Shown here: positions 1 through 6,237 of the stretch, piece after piece
How the letters are laid out: each line of letters begins with the position of its first letter
How positions within the stretch are numbered: position 1 is the stretch's first letter
Origin: Pseudomonas sp. CFBP 13711
Lineage (GTDB): Bacteria; Pseudomonadota; Gammaproteobacteria; Pseudomonadales; Pseudomonadaceae
Assembly (NCBI RefSeq): GCF_014842265.1
Contig: NZ_JACYVI010000003.1
Location: 372,001-436,000, forward strand
DNA length: 64,000 nucleotides
Direction: 5' to 3'
The notes under the pieces: model-generated
The model's database searches: none
The model's input: the letters and a program-made list of their open reading frames with translations, nothing else
Told to the model about the DNA's origin: nothing
Position numbers and translations under genes: made by a program

Positions 1-330
1 GGCCAGGGATTTCCGGTTGCTGCAAAACCTGTGGGAGTGAGCTTGCTCACGAAGAGGCCGGGACATTCAGCCACCTTCTCTGGCGGCTGAAAGTCAGTCT
101 TCGCGAGCAAGCTCGACTCCCACGGGATAGTGGTTCGGCCAGGGATTTCCGGTTGCTGCAAAACCTGTGGGAGTGAGCTTGCTCACGAAGAGGCCGGGAC
201 ATTCAGCCACTTTCTCCGGCGGCTGAAAGTCAGTCTTCGCGAGCAAGCTCGACTCCCACGGGATGGTGGTTCGGCCAGGGATTTCCGGTTGCTGCAAAAC
301 CTGCGGGGGTGGCCGGGGTGGCGCTCCCAC
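1..330. repeat. REP family A doublets in tandem, 136-bp period
   Basis: The same block starts at 1, 137 and 273. Each complete block holds a head-to-head pair of palindromic REP sequences (GTGGGAGTGAGCTTGCTC and its inverted partner GAGCAAGCTCGACTCCCAC) separated by about 50 bp. Blocks differ by only a few bases, so this is recent tandem amplification. The third block is truncated. No gene is seen in this stretch. Confidence 0.9.
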
Positions 331-341
331 AACAGGAGGTC

Positions 342-827
342 TTAACCTTCTCCCAAGGCAAAGCGTTTCAACCCTTCCCCCTCCATCCGGTAACGCACCC
401 ACTCGTCCTGGGGCTCGGCGCCGATTGATTTGTAGAAGTTGATCGCCGGCTGGTTCCAGTCCAGCACGCTCCACTCCAGACGACCGCAGCCGCTGTCATG
501 GGCGATCCGGGCCAGATGGCGCAGCAGTTTCTTGCCGGCACCGGCGCCCCGATGCGCAGCGGACACGTACAGATCCTCAAGGTACAGGCCCTTGCGGCCC
601 AGCCAGGTGGAATAGCTCAGGAAGTACACTGCGAAACCAATGGGCTGGCCGTCCAGCAGGCAGATCAGCGCCTTGGCCGGCGAAGCTTCGTCGAACAGGC
701 TGCGCTCAATGTCAGCGACGCTGGCCTTGACCTCGTGCTCGGCTTTTTCGTAGATCGCAAGCTCGGTGATAAAGCCCAGGATGACGGCGGCGTCGTCACG
801 GGTGGCATCGCGGATGTGAAGGCTCAA
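342..827 (-). CDS. GNAT family N-acetyltransferase
   Basis: A 161-residue single-domain acetyltransferase that would move acetyl from acetyl-CoA to an amine in the cytoplasm. Visible are the acetyl-CoA loop RGAGAG near residue 95 in VSAAHRGAGAGKKLL, preceded by the strand YLEDLYV, and the C-terminal WSVLDWNQPAINFYKSIGA block typical of the fold. The W-x-V-x-x-W-N pattern resembles diamine/polyamine acetyltransferases, so a polyamine-like substrate is an inference only. The start is TTG at 827, chosen because a GGGAG box lies 6 nt upstream and the protein begins directly in the first GNAT strand (LHIRDATRDDA). It is divergent from the transporter at 1002 and has REP DNA just downstream. Confidence 0.88.
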   Translation of the reverse strand: MSLHIRDATRDDAAVILGFITELAIYEKAEHEVKASVADIERSLFDEASPAKALICLLDGQPIGFAVYFLSYSTWLGRKGLYLEDLYVSAAHRGAGAGKKLLRHLARIAHDSGCGRLEWSVLDWNQPAINFYKSIGAEPQDEWVRYRMEGEGLKRFALGEG

Positions 828-1001
828 AGGGGGGCTCCCGGGTCAGTGAAAAGGCTGCCGCCGTTGGCGAACGACGGGTGACGGATTGTGTCTCAAGCAG
901 CAGCGCCGCGCAGCAAGCACGTGCACGCCAGCCGCCGCCTCCCTCGAACATCGAAAGCAGAATGCTCTGCCCAAGAGCACTGAATCATCCAAAGGATCGC
1001 C

Positions 1002-1925
1002 ATGGAACACGAACCAGACGGCAAGACCCCCGGCCTCACGGCGGAAGAAGAACGCGACATCGACGAAAACCAGCCGCCCCGCGCTGCCGTCCTCCACGAA
1101 ACGATCCGCATGCAGGGCGATCAGGAACTGGAGCGCAACGTCGCCGCGCTGTTCTGGTCGGCCCTCGCGGCCGGGCTGACCATGGGCCTGTCGCTGATGG
1201 CGATGGGCTTGTTGAACTCTCGCCTGCCCGATGCCGAAGGCTTCAAAGTTATCGCCAGCTTCGGCTACTGCGCAGGCTTTCTGGCGGTGATCCTCGCCCG
1301 TCAGCAGCTGTTCACCGAAAACACCCTGACCGCCGTGCTGCCGGTGATGAGCAAGCCGACGCTGAAAAACGTCGTCCGCCTGTTGCGGCTGTGGACCGTA
1401 GTGCTGGTAGGTAACCTGTGCGGCACGCTGCTGGTGGCCTACGTCATGCTGCACCTGCCGATCTTCGACACCAAGACCGACCAGGCTTTCCTCGAAATCG
1501 GCCGCAAGGTGATGGAGAACGACAGCGGGCAAATGTTCGCCAAAGGCATTATTTCCGGCTGGATGATCGCCACCATGGTGTGGATGATCCCGTCCATGGA
1601 ATCGGCCAAGGTCGCCATCATCGTGATGATCACCTACCTGATGGCGCTGGGGGATTTCACCCACATCGTCGTTGGCTCCGCCGAGGTCTCGTATCTGGTG
1701 TTCGCCGGCGAGCTGCCGTGGAAGGATTTCTGGCTGACATTCGCAGGCCCGACGCTGGGTGGCAATATCATTGGCGGCAGCTTCATCTTCGCGTTGATCA
1801 GCCATGCGCAGATCCGCAGCGAAGGCGAAACGCCGGACAAGAAAGGCCAGAAGAAAGCGCTGGACGAAAAGCTGAAGCAAGAACTGCGTCAGCCCAAAGC
1901 TGAATCCGATCGGAAAGGCGCTTGA
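1002..1925 (+). CDS. formate/nitrite transporter (FNT) family channel
   Basis: A 307-residue inner-membrane protein of the FNT family, pentameric channels for small monovalent anions such as formate or nitrite. A charged N-terminal tail (about residues 1-50) precedes six hydrophobic segments between about 50 and 265. FNT landmarks include the helix GYCAGFLAVILARQQLFTEN near residue 90, with the conserved Gly/Gln/Phe/Thr pattern, and a later LTFAGPTLGGNIIGG segment near 245, the mirror half-helix with N-x-x-G-G. The long N-terminal extension and charged C-terminal tail (KKGQKKALDEKLKQEL) resemble the YfdC branch, whose substrate is not established. AAAGGA precedes ATG by 5 nt. There is no adjacent formate or nitrite enzyme gene, so the cargo is unknown. 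Confidence 0.88.
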   Translation: MEHEPDGKTPGLTAEEERDIDENQPPRAAVLHETIRMQGDQELERNVAALFWSALAAGLTMGLSLMAMGLLNSRLPDAEGFKVIASFGYCAGFLAVILARQQLFTENTLTAVLPVMSKPTLKNVVRLLRLWTVVLVGNLCGTLLVAYVMLHLPIFDTKTDQAFLEIGRKVMENDSGQMFAKGIISGWMIATMVWMIPSMESAKVAIIVMITYLMALGDFTHIVVGSAEVSYLVFAGELPWKDFWLTFAGPTLGGNIIGGSFIFALISHAQIRSEGETPDKKGQKKALDEKLKQELRQPKAESDRKGA

Positions 1926-1945
1926 AGCGGTAGGAAATGTGACAG

Positions 1946-2119
1946 TGACCGTTGTGCCTGGGTCTGACACTGGTCATGTGGGGGTGACCGGTGTACCTGA
2001 GTCTGACACAGGTCATGTGGGAGTGAGCTTGCTCACGAAGGCGTCGGACCTGACAGTCAAGGGTCGCCTGATACAACGCACTCGCGAGCAAGGTGGAGCG
2101 CCACCCCGGTCGCTCCCAC
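1946..2119. repeat. 39-bp direct repeat followed by a REP family A pair
   Basis: Two near-identical 39-bp units begin at 1946 and 1985 (TGACCG..TGTCTGACAC type cores, each ending in GGTCATGTGGG). The second runs into a REP pair whose left arm starts at 2017. The right arm (ending 2119) is the variant GAGCAAGGTGGAGCGCCACCCC type rather than the usual GAGCAAGCTCG type. Confidence 0.75.
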
Positions 2120-2201
2120 ACTGATCGCTGACCTGTCAGGAATCGAGCGCCTGCCCACTCCCCCCGGCGCGCTGGCTAGCACCAAAACGCCCCTCATGCC
2201 C

Positions 2202-2222
2202 TTCTTAAATTATTTTTAAGAA
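2202..2222. promoter_or_regulatory. inverted repeat upstream of two-component operon
   Basis: A perfect 8-bp inverted repeat, TTCTTAAA-N5-TTTAAGAA, lies 62 nt upstream of the response-regulator ATG in an AT-rich stretch. The position suits an autoregulatory response-regulator site overlapping the promoter. This is inferred from symmetry and location only. Confidence 0.45.
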
Positions 2223-2284
2223 ATCCCGACTACGTTTAAAGGCAAAATGCAGCCTTCTGTCCTCTCACGTGGCCCTGATCTCAC

Positions 2285-2968
2285 ATGACGCGAATTCTGA
2301 CAATCGAAGACGATGCCGTCACCGCGAAGGAAATCGTTGCCGAACTGAGCAGCCACGGCCTGCAGGTGGACTGGGTCGACAACGGTCGCGAGGGCCTGGT
2401 CCGCGCGGTCAGCGGCGATTACGACCTGATCACCCTCGATCGCATGCTGCCGGAAGTCGACGGTCTGGCGATTGTCACCACCATGCGCGCCCTGGGTATC
2501 GCCACGCCGATTCTGATGATCAGCGCGCTGTCCGATGTAGATGAGCGGGTGCGCGGGTTGCGCGCGGGTGGGGATGATTACCTGTCCAAACCCTTCGCCT
2601 CCGACGAAATGGCCGCCCGTGTGGAAGTCTTGCTGCGCCGCAGCAATCCGGGGACTCAGGCCGAGACCATGCTCAAGGTCGCCGACCTCGAACTCAATCT
2701 GATCACCCGTGAAGCCAGCCGCGCCGGGCAGCCGCTGAACCTGCTGCCCACCGAATACAAGCTGCTGGAATTCCTGATGCGCAACAGCGGGCAGATCATC
2801 ACCCGCATGATGATTTTCGAAGAAGTCTGGGGTTATCACTTCGACCCCGGCACCAACCTGATCGACGTGCACATCGGTCGCTTGCGCAAGAAAATCGATC
2901 CCCCTACCCTGACGCCGCTGATACGTACCGTTCGAGGCTCAGGTTATGTCATTGCCGAACCCGTCTAA
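2285..2968 (+). CDS. OmpR-family DNA-binding response regulator
   Basis: A 227-residue cytoplasmic response regulator. The receiver domain (1-120) has the acidic pair D9/D10, phospho-acceptor D52 in the LDRMLP strand, and the conserved lysine in YLSKPFA near residue 103. The C-terminal winged helix (about 130-225) ends in the family pattern NLIDVHIGRLRKKID...VRGSGYV. Its stop overlaps the start of the histidine kinase at 2946 by 23 nt, so the two are translationally coupled and should form a cognate pair. The inverted repeat at 2202-2222 may be its own binding site. The signal is not recognisable from sequence; the closest general resemblance is to QseB/TctD-like regulators. Confidence 0.93.
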   Translation: MTRILTIEDDAVTAKEIVAELSSHGLQVDWVDNGREGLVRAVSGDYDLITLDRMLPEVDGLAIVTTMRALGIATPILMISALSDVDERVRGLRAGGDDYLSKPFASDEMAARVEVLLRRSNPGTQAETMLKVADLELNLITREASRAGQPLNLLPTEYKLLEFLMRNSGQIITRMMIFEEVWGYHFDPGTNLIDVHIGRLRKKIDPPTLTPLIRTVRGSGYVIAEPV

Positions 2969-4337
2969 GGGCTGGCGCTCCTCCAGCAGCCGGCTGCTGG
3001 CGCTGTACAGTTTCCTGTTTGTGGCCTGGAGCAGCATCCTCATGGGGGTGCTGTACTGGGAAGTCACCAGTTACCTCAACACCCTCGCCCGCCACTCATT
3101 GATGCAGCGCCAGCAGTTGTTCTCGCGATTCGAAGGCGCGCAGCTGGACGATGCGTTACGCACCAGCGACAAATTCGACATGCGTTCGGTCGACGCCTAC
3201 GGGCTGTTCGACAAGGACATGAATCCCATCAGTGGCCCGATCCAGAGCATTCCCGACGGCCTCAAGCTGACCGGGGAAATCCAGGAACTGGCCACCTGCA
3301 TCGACTCCGACGACCCAGACCTGCCCAGCTCGGGCTGCGACGCCGTGGCGATTCACACGCTGGATGATCGCTGGCTGATTCTGGTGCGCGACAACGGTTC
3401 GCTGTTCGCCGTGACCACGCTGATTCTGCGCGCGCTGCTGTGGGGCATTTCGCTGACGATCATTCCGGGTATCGCTGGCTGGCACTTGCTGGGACGCCGG
3501 CCGCTGCAACGCATCCGGGCGATTCAGGCCAGCGCCGAGGCCATCGTCACCGGTGATCTGGCCCGCCGCCTGCCGGTGTCGGACCGCCGCGACGAGCTGG
3601 ACATGCTCGCCGACATCGTCAACGCCATGCTCGACCGCATCGAGCGCCTGATGAACGAGGTCAAGGGCGTCTGCGACAACATCGCCCACGACCTGCGTAC
3701 CCCGCTGACCCGGCTGCGCGCGCAGCTGTACCGGATTCAGCAGCAGTCGCCGGAAGATTCGGCGCTGGGCGAGCAAATGGCCCAGGTGATCGCCGACGCC
3801 GACACGCTGATGGCGCGCTTTCGCGGGCTGCTGCGGATTTCAGAGCTGGAAGATCACCAGCGGCGTTCGGCGTTCGGTCAGCTCGATCCCCAACCGCTGT
3901 TGCAGGAGTTGCACGATTTTTACCTGCCGCTGGCCGAAGAAGGCCGCGTCTCTCTGCAGCTGAAAGTCGCCGAGCACCTGCCGCCGCTGGTGGGTGACCG
4001 CGCGCTGCTGTTCGAGGCGCTGTCGAACCTGCTGAGCAACTCGATCAAGTTCACCCCGCCGGGCGGGCAAGTCCTGCTCATCGCCCGCGCCGAAGGGGAA
4101 ACCACCTTCATCGAAGTTCAGGACACCGGCCCCGGCATCCCCGATGCCGAACGCGAAGCGGTATTCAAGCGTTTCTACCGCAGCGAGAACGGCAATCAGC
4201 AAAGCGGCTTCGGCCTGGGGCTGTCGATCGTCGCTGCGATCGTGAATCTGCACGGCTTTAAACTGCGCATCGGCAGCAGCCCGTCCGGGGGCGCGAGTCT
4301 GGTGCTGGAATGCCGACGGGTGCTGGCGTTGGGGTGA
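2946..4337 (+). CDS. membrane sensor histidine kinase
   Basis: A 463-residue inner-membrane sensor kinase partnering the regulator at 2285. Layout: a transmembrane helix at about 17-40, a periplasmic domain of about 115 residues containing two cysteines (TCIDSDDPDLPSSGC), a second transmembrane region at about 152-182, a HAMP linker (about 185-235), then the phospho-acceptor box NIAHDLRTPLTRLRAQ with His near residue 248. A HATPase domain follows, with N box LSNLLSNSIKFTP, DTGPGIP and GLGLSIV. The two-cysteine periplasmic loop could sense redox state or metal, but that is speculation. It is followed by a heptamer repeat and an intrinsic terminator, so the operon ends here. Confidence 0.92.
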   Translation: MSLPNPSKGWRSSSSRLLALYSFLFVAWSSILMGVLYWEVTSYLNTLARHSLMQRQQLFSRFEGAQLDDALRTSDKFDMRSVDAYGLFDKDMNPISGPIQSIPDGLKLTGEIQELATCIDSDDPDLPSSGCDAVAIHTLDDRWLILVRDNGSLFAVTTLILRALLWGISLTIIPGIAGWHLLGRRPLQRIRAIQASAEAIVTGDLARRLPVSDRRDELDMLADIVNAMLDRIERLMNEVKGVCDNIAHDLRTPLTRLRAQLYRIQQQSPEDSALGEQMAQVIADADTLMARFRGLLRISELEDHQRRSAFGQLDPQPLLQELHDFYLPLAEEGRVSLQLKVAEHLPPLVGDRALLFEALSNLLSNSIKFTPPGGQVLLIARAEGETTFIEVQDTGPGIPDAEREAVFKRFYRSENGNQQSGFGLGLSIVAAIVNLHGFKLRIGSSPSGGASLVLECRRVLALG

Positions 4338-4353
4338 AGGGGTGGGGCTTTGG

Positions 4354-4390
4354 GCTGCAAGCTGCAAGCTGCAAGCTGCAAGCTGCAAGC
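4354..4390. repeat. heptanucleotide tandem repeat (GCTGCAA)x5
   Basis: Five perfect copies of GCTGCAA (4354-4388) plus two more bases, between the kinase stop codon and the terminator hairpin at 4399. It lies in the 3' untranslated region, so unit number changes would not shift a reading frame. Confidence 0.9.
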
Positions 4391-4398
4391 AAAATCGA

Positions 4399-4423
4399 CA
4401 AAGCCGCCTCAAGGGCGGCTTTG
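4399..4423 (+). terminator. intrinsic terminator of the two-component operon
   Basis: A 10-bp perfect stem CAAAGCCGCC/GGCGGCTTTG with a 5-nt loop, followed by TTATT on the plus strand. The T-run is weak. The A-rich 5' flank (AAAATCGA) gives some terminator character on the minus strand as well, where it would serve the toxin-like operon ending at 4437. Confidence 0.75.
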
Positions 4424-4436
4424 TTATTGGGGGGCG

Positions 4437-4595
4437 TTACATTTTCCGGGCTTGCTCGATGATCTTTTCCTGCCGCGCCCAGGCTTTCTCCATGACCTCC
4501 AGATAAACCCGTTCCTTCTCCTCGAAGGTGGCGTTGCGGACGAAGTCGGAAAGGGTCCTTTTCAGTTTTGGTAAAGGCTTGTCAGGCGAACTCAT
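4437..4595 (-). CDS. 52-residue protein, candidate antitoxin partner of zeta-like toxin
   Basis: A small ORF starting ATG at 4595, overlapping the stop of the zeta-like gene in an ATGA arrangement, so it is almost certainly translationally coupled to it. The product is highly charged and predicted helical (TFEEKERVYLEVMEKAWARQ), with no signal peptide or membrane segment. I do not recognise a family by sequence. Its tight coupling to a zeta-type kinase suggests an antitoxin or accessory protein. The order would be reversed, since classical epsilon/zeta and PezA/PezT loci place the antitoxin first. The terminator-like hairpin at 4399-4423 lies just downstream. Confidence 0.7.
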   Translation of the reverse strand: MSSPDKPLPKLKRTLSDFVRNATFEEKERVYLEVMEKAWARQEKIIEQARKM

Positions 4596-5311
4596 TTCAA
4601 TCCCTCGTGTGCATTCAGCATCCTGAGTAGTGACGCTGGATCGTAGTTTTCAGGGATGTGGTCGTCAACACGCTGAACATTTTCCTGATACAACCGACTC
4701 CCGCCCTTGTCATTTTTGAGAAGCACATCAACGGTGACCGCATGACCGAACTCGCTTTTGAGGCGGTTTACTGCGTCCCTTGCGCTGAAGTATTGCCTGA
4801 CAAATTCGCTTAGAGGGATGTTGCGCCCCTCGACTTGCTCTCTTGCGGTGACGAATATCCAGGCCAGTGCAGGGTCCTGATACACGTAGATGATGAGCAC
4901 AAATCTTCCGCGCCCAACGGACCTACGGATGTTCCGCGCGACAATATCGAAATTCGCTGACGTCCCATCCAGTAGAAATGACTGCTTTTGCTTCAGTGCC
5001 TGGTCGTGAAGTTTCTCGACCAGCACTGAAACCGCATGTTGAAAAAGGTAGGCATTTCCACCTGTATACGTCGGAATCTCTGCCCTCAGAAGATCAGGGT
5101 CAATCCGCACGGTAGAAGACTCGAATCTGTTCATGAATTCGATGGATGTCTCCGTCTTTCCTGCACCCGGGGATCCCGCCATGAAGATTGAGACGGGACA
5201 GTCATCAGGCACGTAAACCAATGGATCCGTCAGCCTCCTCGCAATCTCCTTCCTGTTCGCCTTGGCAAAAACAACAGCCTCTTCTGATATCCGTCGATCA
5301 TCCGTATCCAC
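4592..5311 (-). CDS. zeta-toxin family P-loop kinase
   Basis: A zeta/PezT-type P-loop protein; known zeta toxins phosphorylate UDP-N-acetylglucosamine and block wall synthesis. Visible are Walker A GSPGAGKT, then the zeta pattern VRIDPDLLRAEIP (Asp that activates the sugar hydroxyl), YTGGNAYLFQHA and the strand FLLDGT, and later the Arg-rich lid VARNIRRSVGRGR. The start is uncertain. The frame is open to a GTG at 5446 without a good ribosome site, whereas GTG at 5311 has AAAGGA 10 nt upstream and gives 239 residues beginning just before the conserved helix RISEEAVVFAKANRKEIARRLTDP. The longer form would add 45 weakly family-like residues. Base composition is visibly more AT-rich than neighbouring genes, suggesting acquisition. 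Confidence 0.85.
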   Translation of the reverse strand: MDTDDRRISEEAVVFAKANRKEIARRLTDPLVYVPDDCPVSIFMAGSPGAGKTETSIEFMNRFESSTVRIDPDLLRAEIPTYTGGNAYLFQHAVSVLVEKLHDQALKQKQSFLLDGTSANFDIVARNIRRSVGRGRFVLIIYVYQDPALAWIFVTAREQVEGRNIPLSEFVRQYFSARDAVNRLKSEFGHAVTVDVLLKNDKGGSRLYQENVQRVDDHIPENYDPASLLRMLNAHEGLK

Positions 5312-5472
5312 AGTCACCCATCCTTTTATGAAGTCGCGACAGTCCAGCGCCGCGCAGTATTCACGGGCGCTTCGACTGCGCCTATCCGACGTCACAAAAC
5401 GAAACAGGCCGCGCTGGTGAGCATTCACGGATGTGGATTCGTGCACACTGCCACGCAGGAAACACGAATCCT

Positions 5473-5558
5473 GTGGGAGCGAGCTTGCTCGCGAATAGGC
5501 CGGTAAAGCCGCTCATTATCCGGCAGCCGGAATGCCGTCTTCGTGAGCAAGCTCACAC
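5473..5558. repeat. REP family A pair
   Basis: GTGGGAGCGAGCTTGCTCGCGAA at the left and the inverted CTTCGTGAGCAAGCTCAC at the right, separated by about 40 bp. It sits between the toxin-like gene and the lipoprotein gene. Confidence 0.85.
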
Positions 5559-5620
5559 ATGGATCAGGTGTGCCGCGTGACAGTGCGCGACATCACCCGA
5601 ACCACAAAGCAGTCTTCCCA

Positions 5621-6031
5621 TCACCCCGGCATGCACGTGAAGTCCACGCTGTGCCCAAGCGAACTACCTTTCGCATCTTCAAGTTTCACCCGGTATTCCT
5701 CGCCCAGGCTGGACTCCACCAGCTTGTAATGCTCACCCGCCTGAAACTGGCCGTATTGGATGCCGGTCTCGCAGTTCATCTCACCGTTGTCGCCGCTGCG
5801 CTCCACGATCAGGTTGACGTCGAGGGTGTGGGCGCCGGGTTTGACTTCGAAGAAGCGCCCGTCATTCAGGCGCTTGCCATCCAGGGCCTCGGCCATCAGC
5901 ACGTCGGCGGGCTGTTCCTGCAAGCTGATCCACGCCTCGCTCGGGTCGGCTTTGGGCATGGGACCGGCGCAGGCGGAGAGCAACACGACCAGACTGAACA
6001 TAGGAACCAGCAATAACGATTTGGCTTTCAT
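5621..6031 (-). CDS. small lipoprotein of unknown function
   Basis: 136 residues starting at ATG 6031 (GAGGTCG box upstream). The frame is open further upstream, but that part has no signal-like sequence. The N-terminus is a lipoprotein signal: MKAKSLLLVPMFSLVVLLSAC with lipobox LSAC near residue 21 and Ala-Gly following, so it should be lipidated and face the periplasm. The mature part is small and soluble, with alternating beta-like stretches (GRFFEVKPGAHTLDVNLIVER, EHYKLVESSLGEEYRVKL) that resemble PEGA-like or DUF-type lipoproteins. I do not recognise a defined family. A terminator-like hairpin lies in its own leader (6051-6073). Confidence 0.8.
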   Translation of the reverse strand: MKAKSLLLVPMFSLVVLLSACAGPMPKADPSEAWISLQEQPADVLMAEALDGKRLNDGRFFEVKPGAHTLDVNLIVERSGDNGEMNCETGIQYGQFQAGEHYKLVESSLGEEYRVKLEDAKGSSLGHSVDFTCMPG

Positions 6032-6050
6032 GGCACGACCTCGGCAGTTG

Positions 6051-6073
6051 AAAAAAACCCTGATGTGCAGGGT
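6051..6073 (-). terminator. terminator-like hairpin in the lipoprotein leader
   Basis: On the minus strand a 6-bp perfect stem ACCCTG/CAGGGT with a 5-nt loop is followed by seven T residues, ending 20 nt before the lipoprotein ATG at 6031. It would stop most minus-strand transcripts before the gene. It could be an attenuator or the 3' end of a short RNA starting between 6074 and 6237. Confidence 0.6.
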
Positions 6074-6211
6074 GGAATGTCGAGGGGCGCAGGGTGCGTT
6101 GGCCGCGGATGAACAACAAATGAATCCAGCATGAAAGCAACCTGCTCGCCGCACTAACGTTTTGTTCATCTGGCTGAAAGCCGCGTGTTAGGTACGTCCA
6201 CCAACACTGCG

Positions 6212-6226
6212 CCCATTCGAAATGGG
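6212..6226 (+). promoter_or_regulatory. hairpin abutting the RND permease ribosome site
   Basis: CCCATT-CGA-AATGGG is a 6-bp perfect inverted repeat whose 3' arm runs directly into the Shine-Dalgarno sequence (GGGAGG, ATG at 6238). In mRNA it could partly mask the ribosome site; in DNA it could be an operator. Function is inferred. Confidence 0.35.
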
Positions 6227-6237
6227 AGGTTTCCGGC

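Noticed and set aside
843..1970. Long minus-strand open frame opposite the FNT transporter gene
   Set aside because: It is rich in His/Gln/Arg/Asp and has no ribosome site; this is the usual antisense shadow of a GC-rich gene. The same applies to the long opposite-strand frames over katG (13835-15871), the molybdenum hydroxylase (29436-31124) and the helicase (62032-63864).
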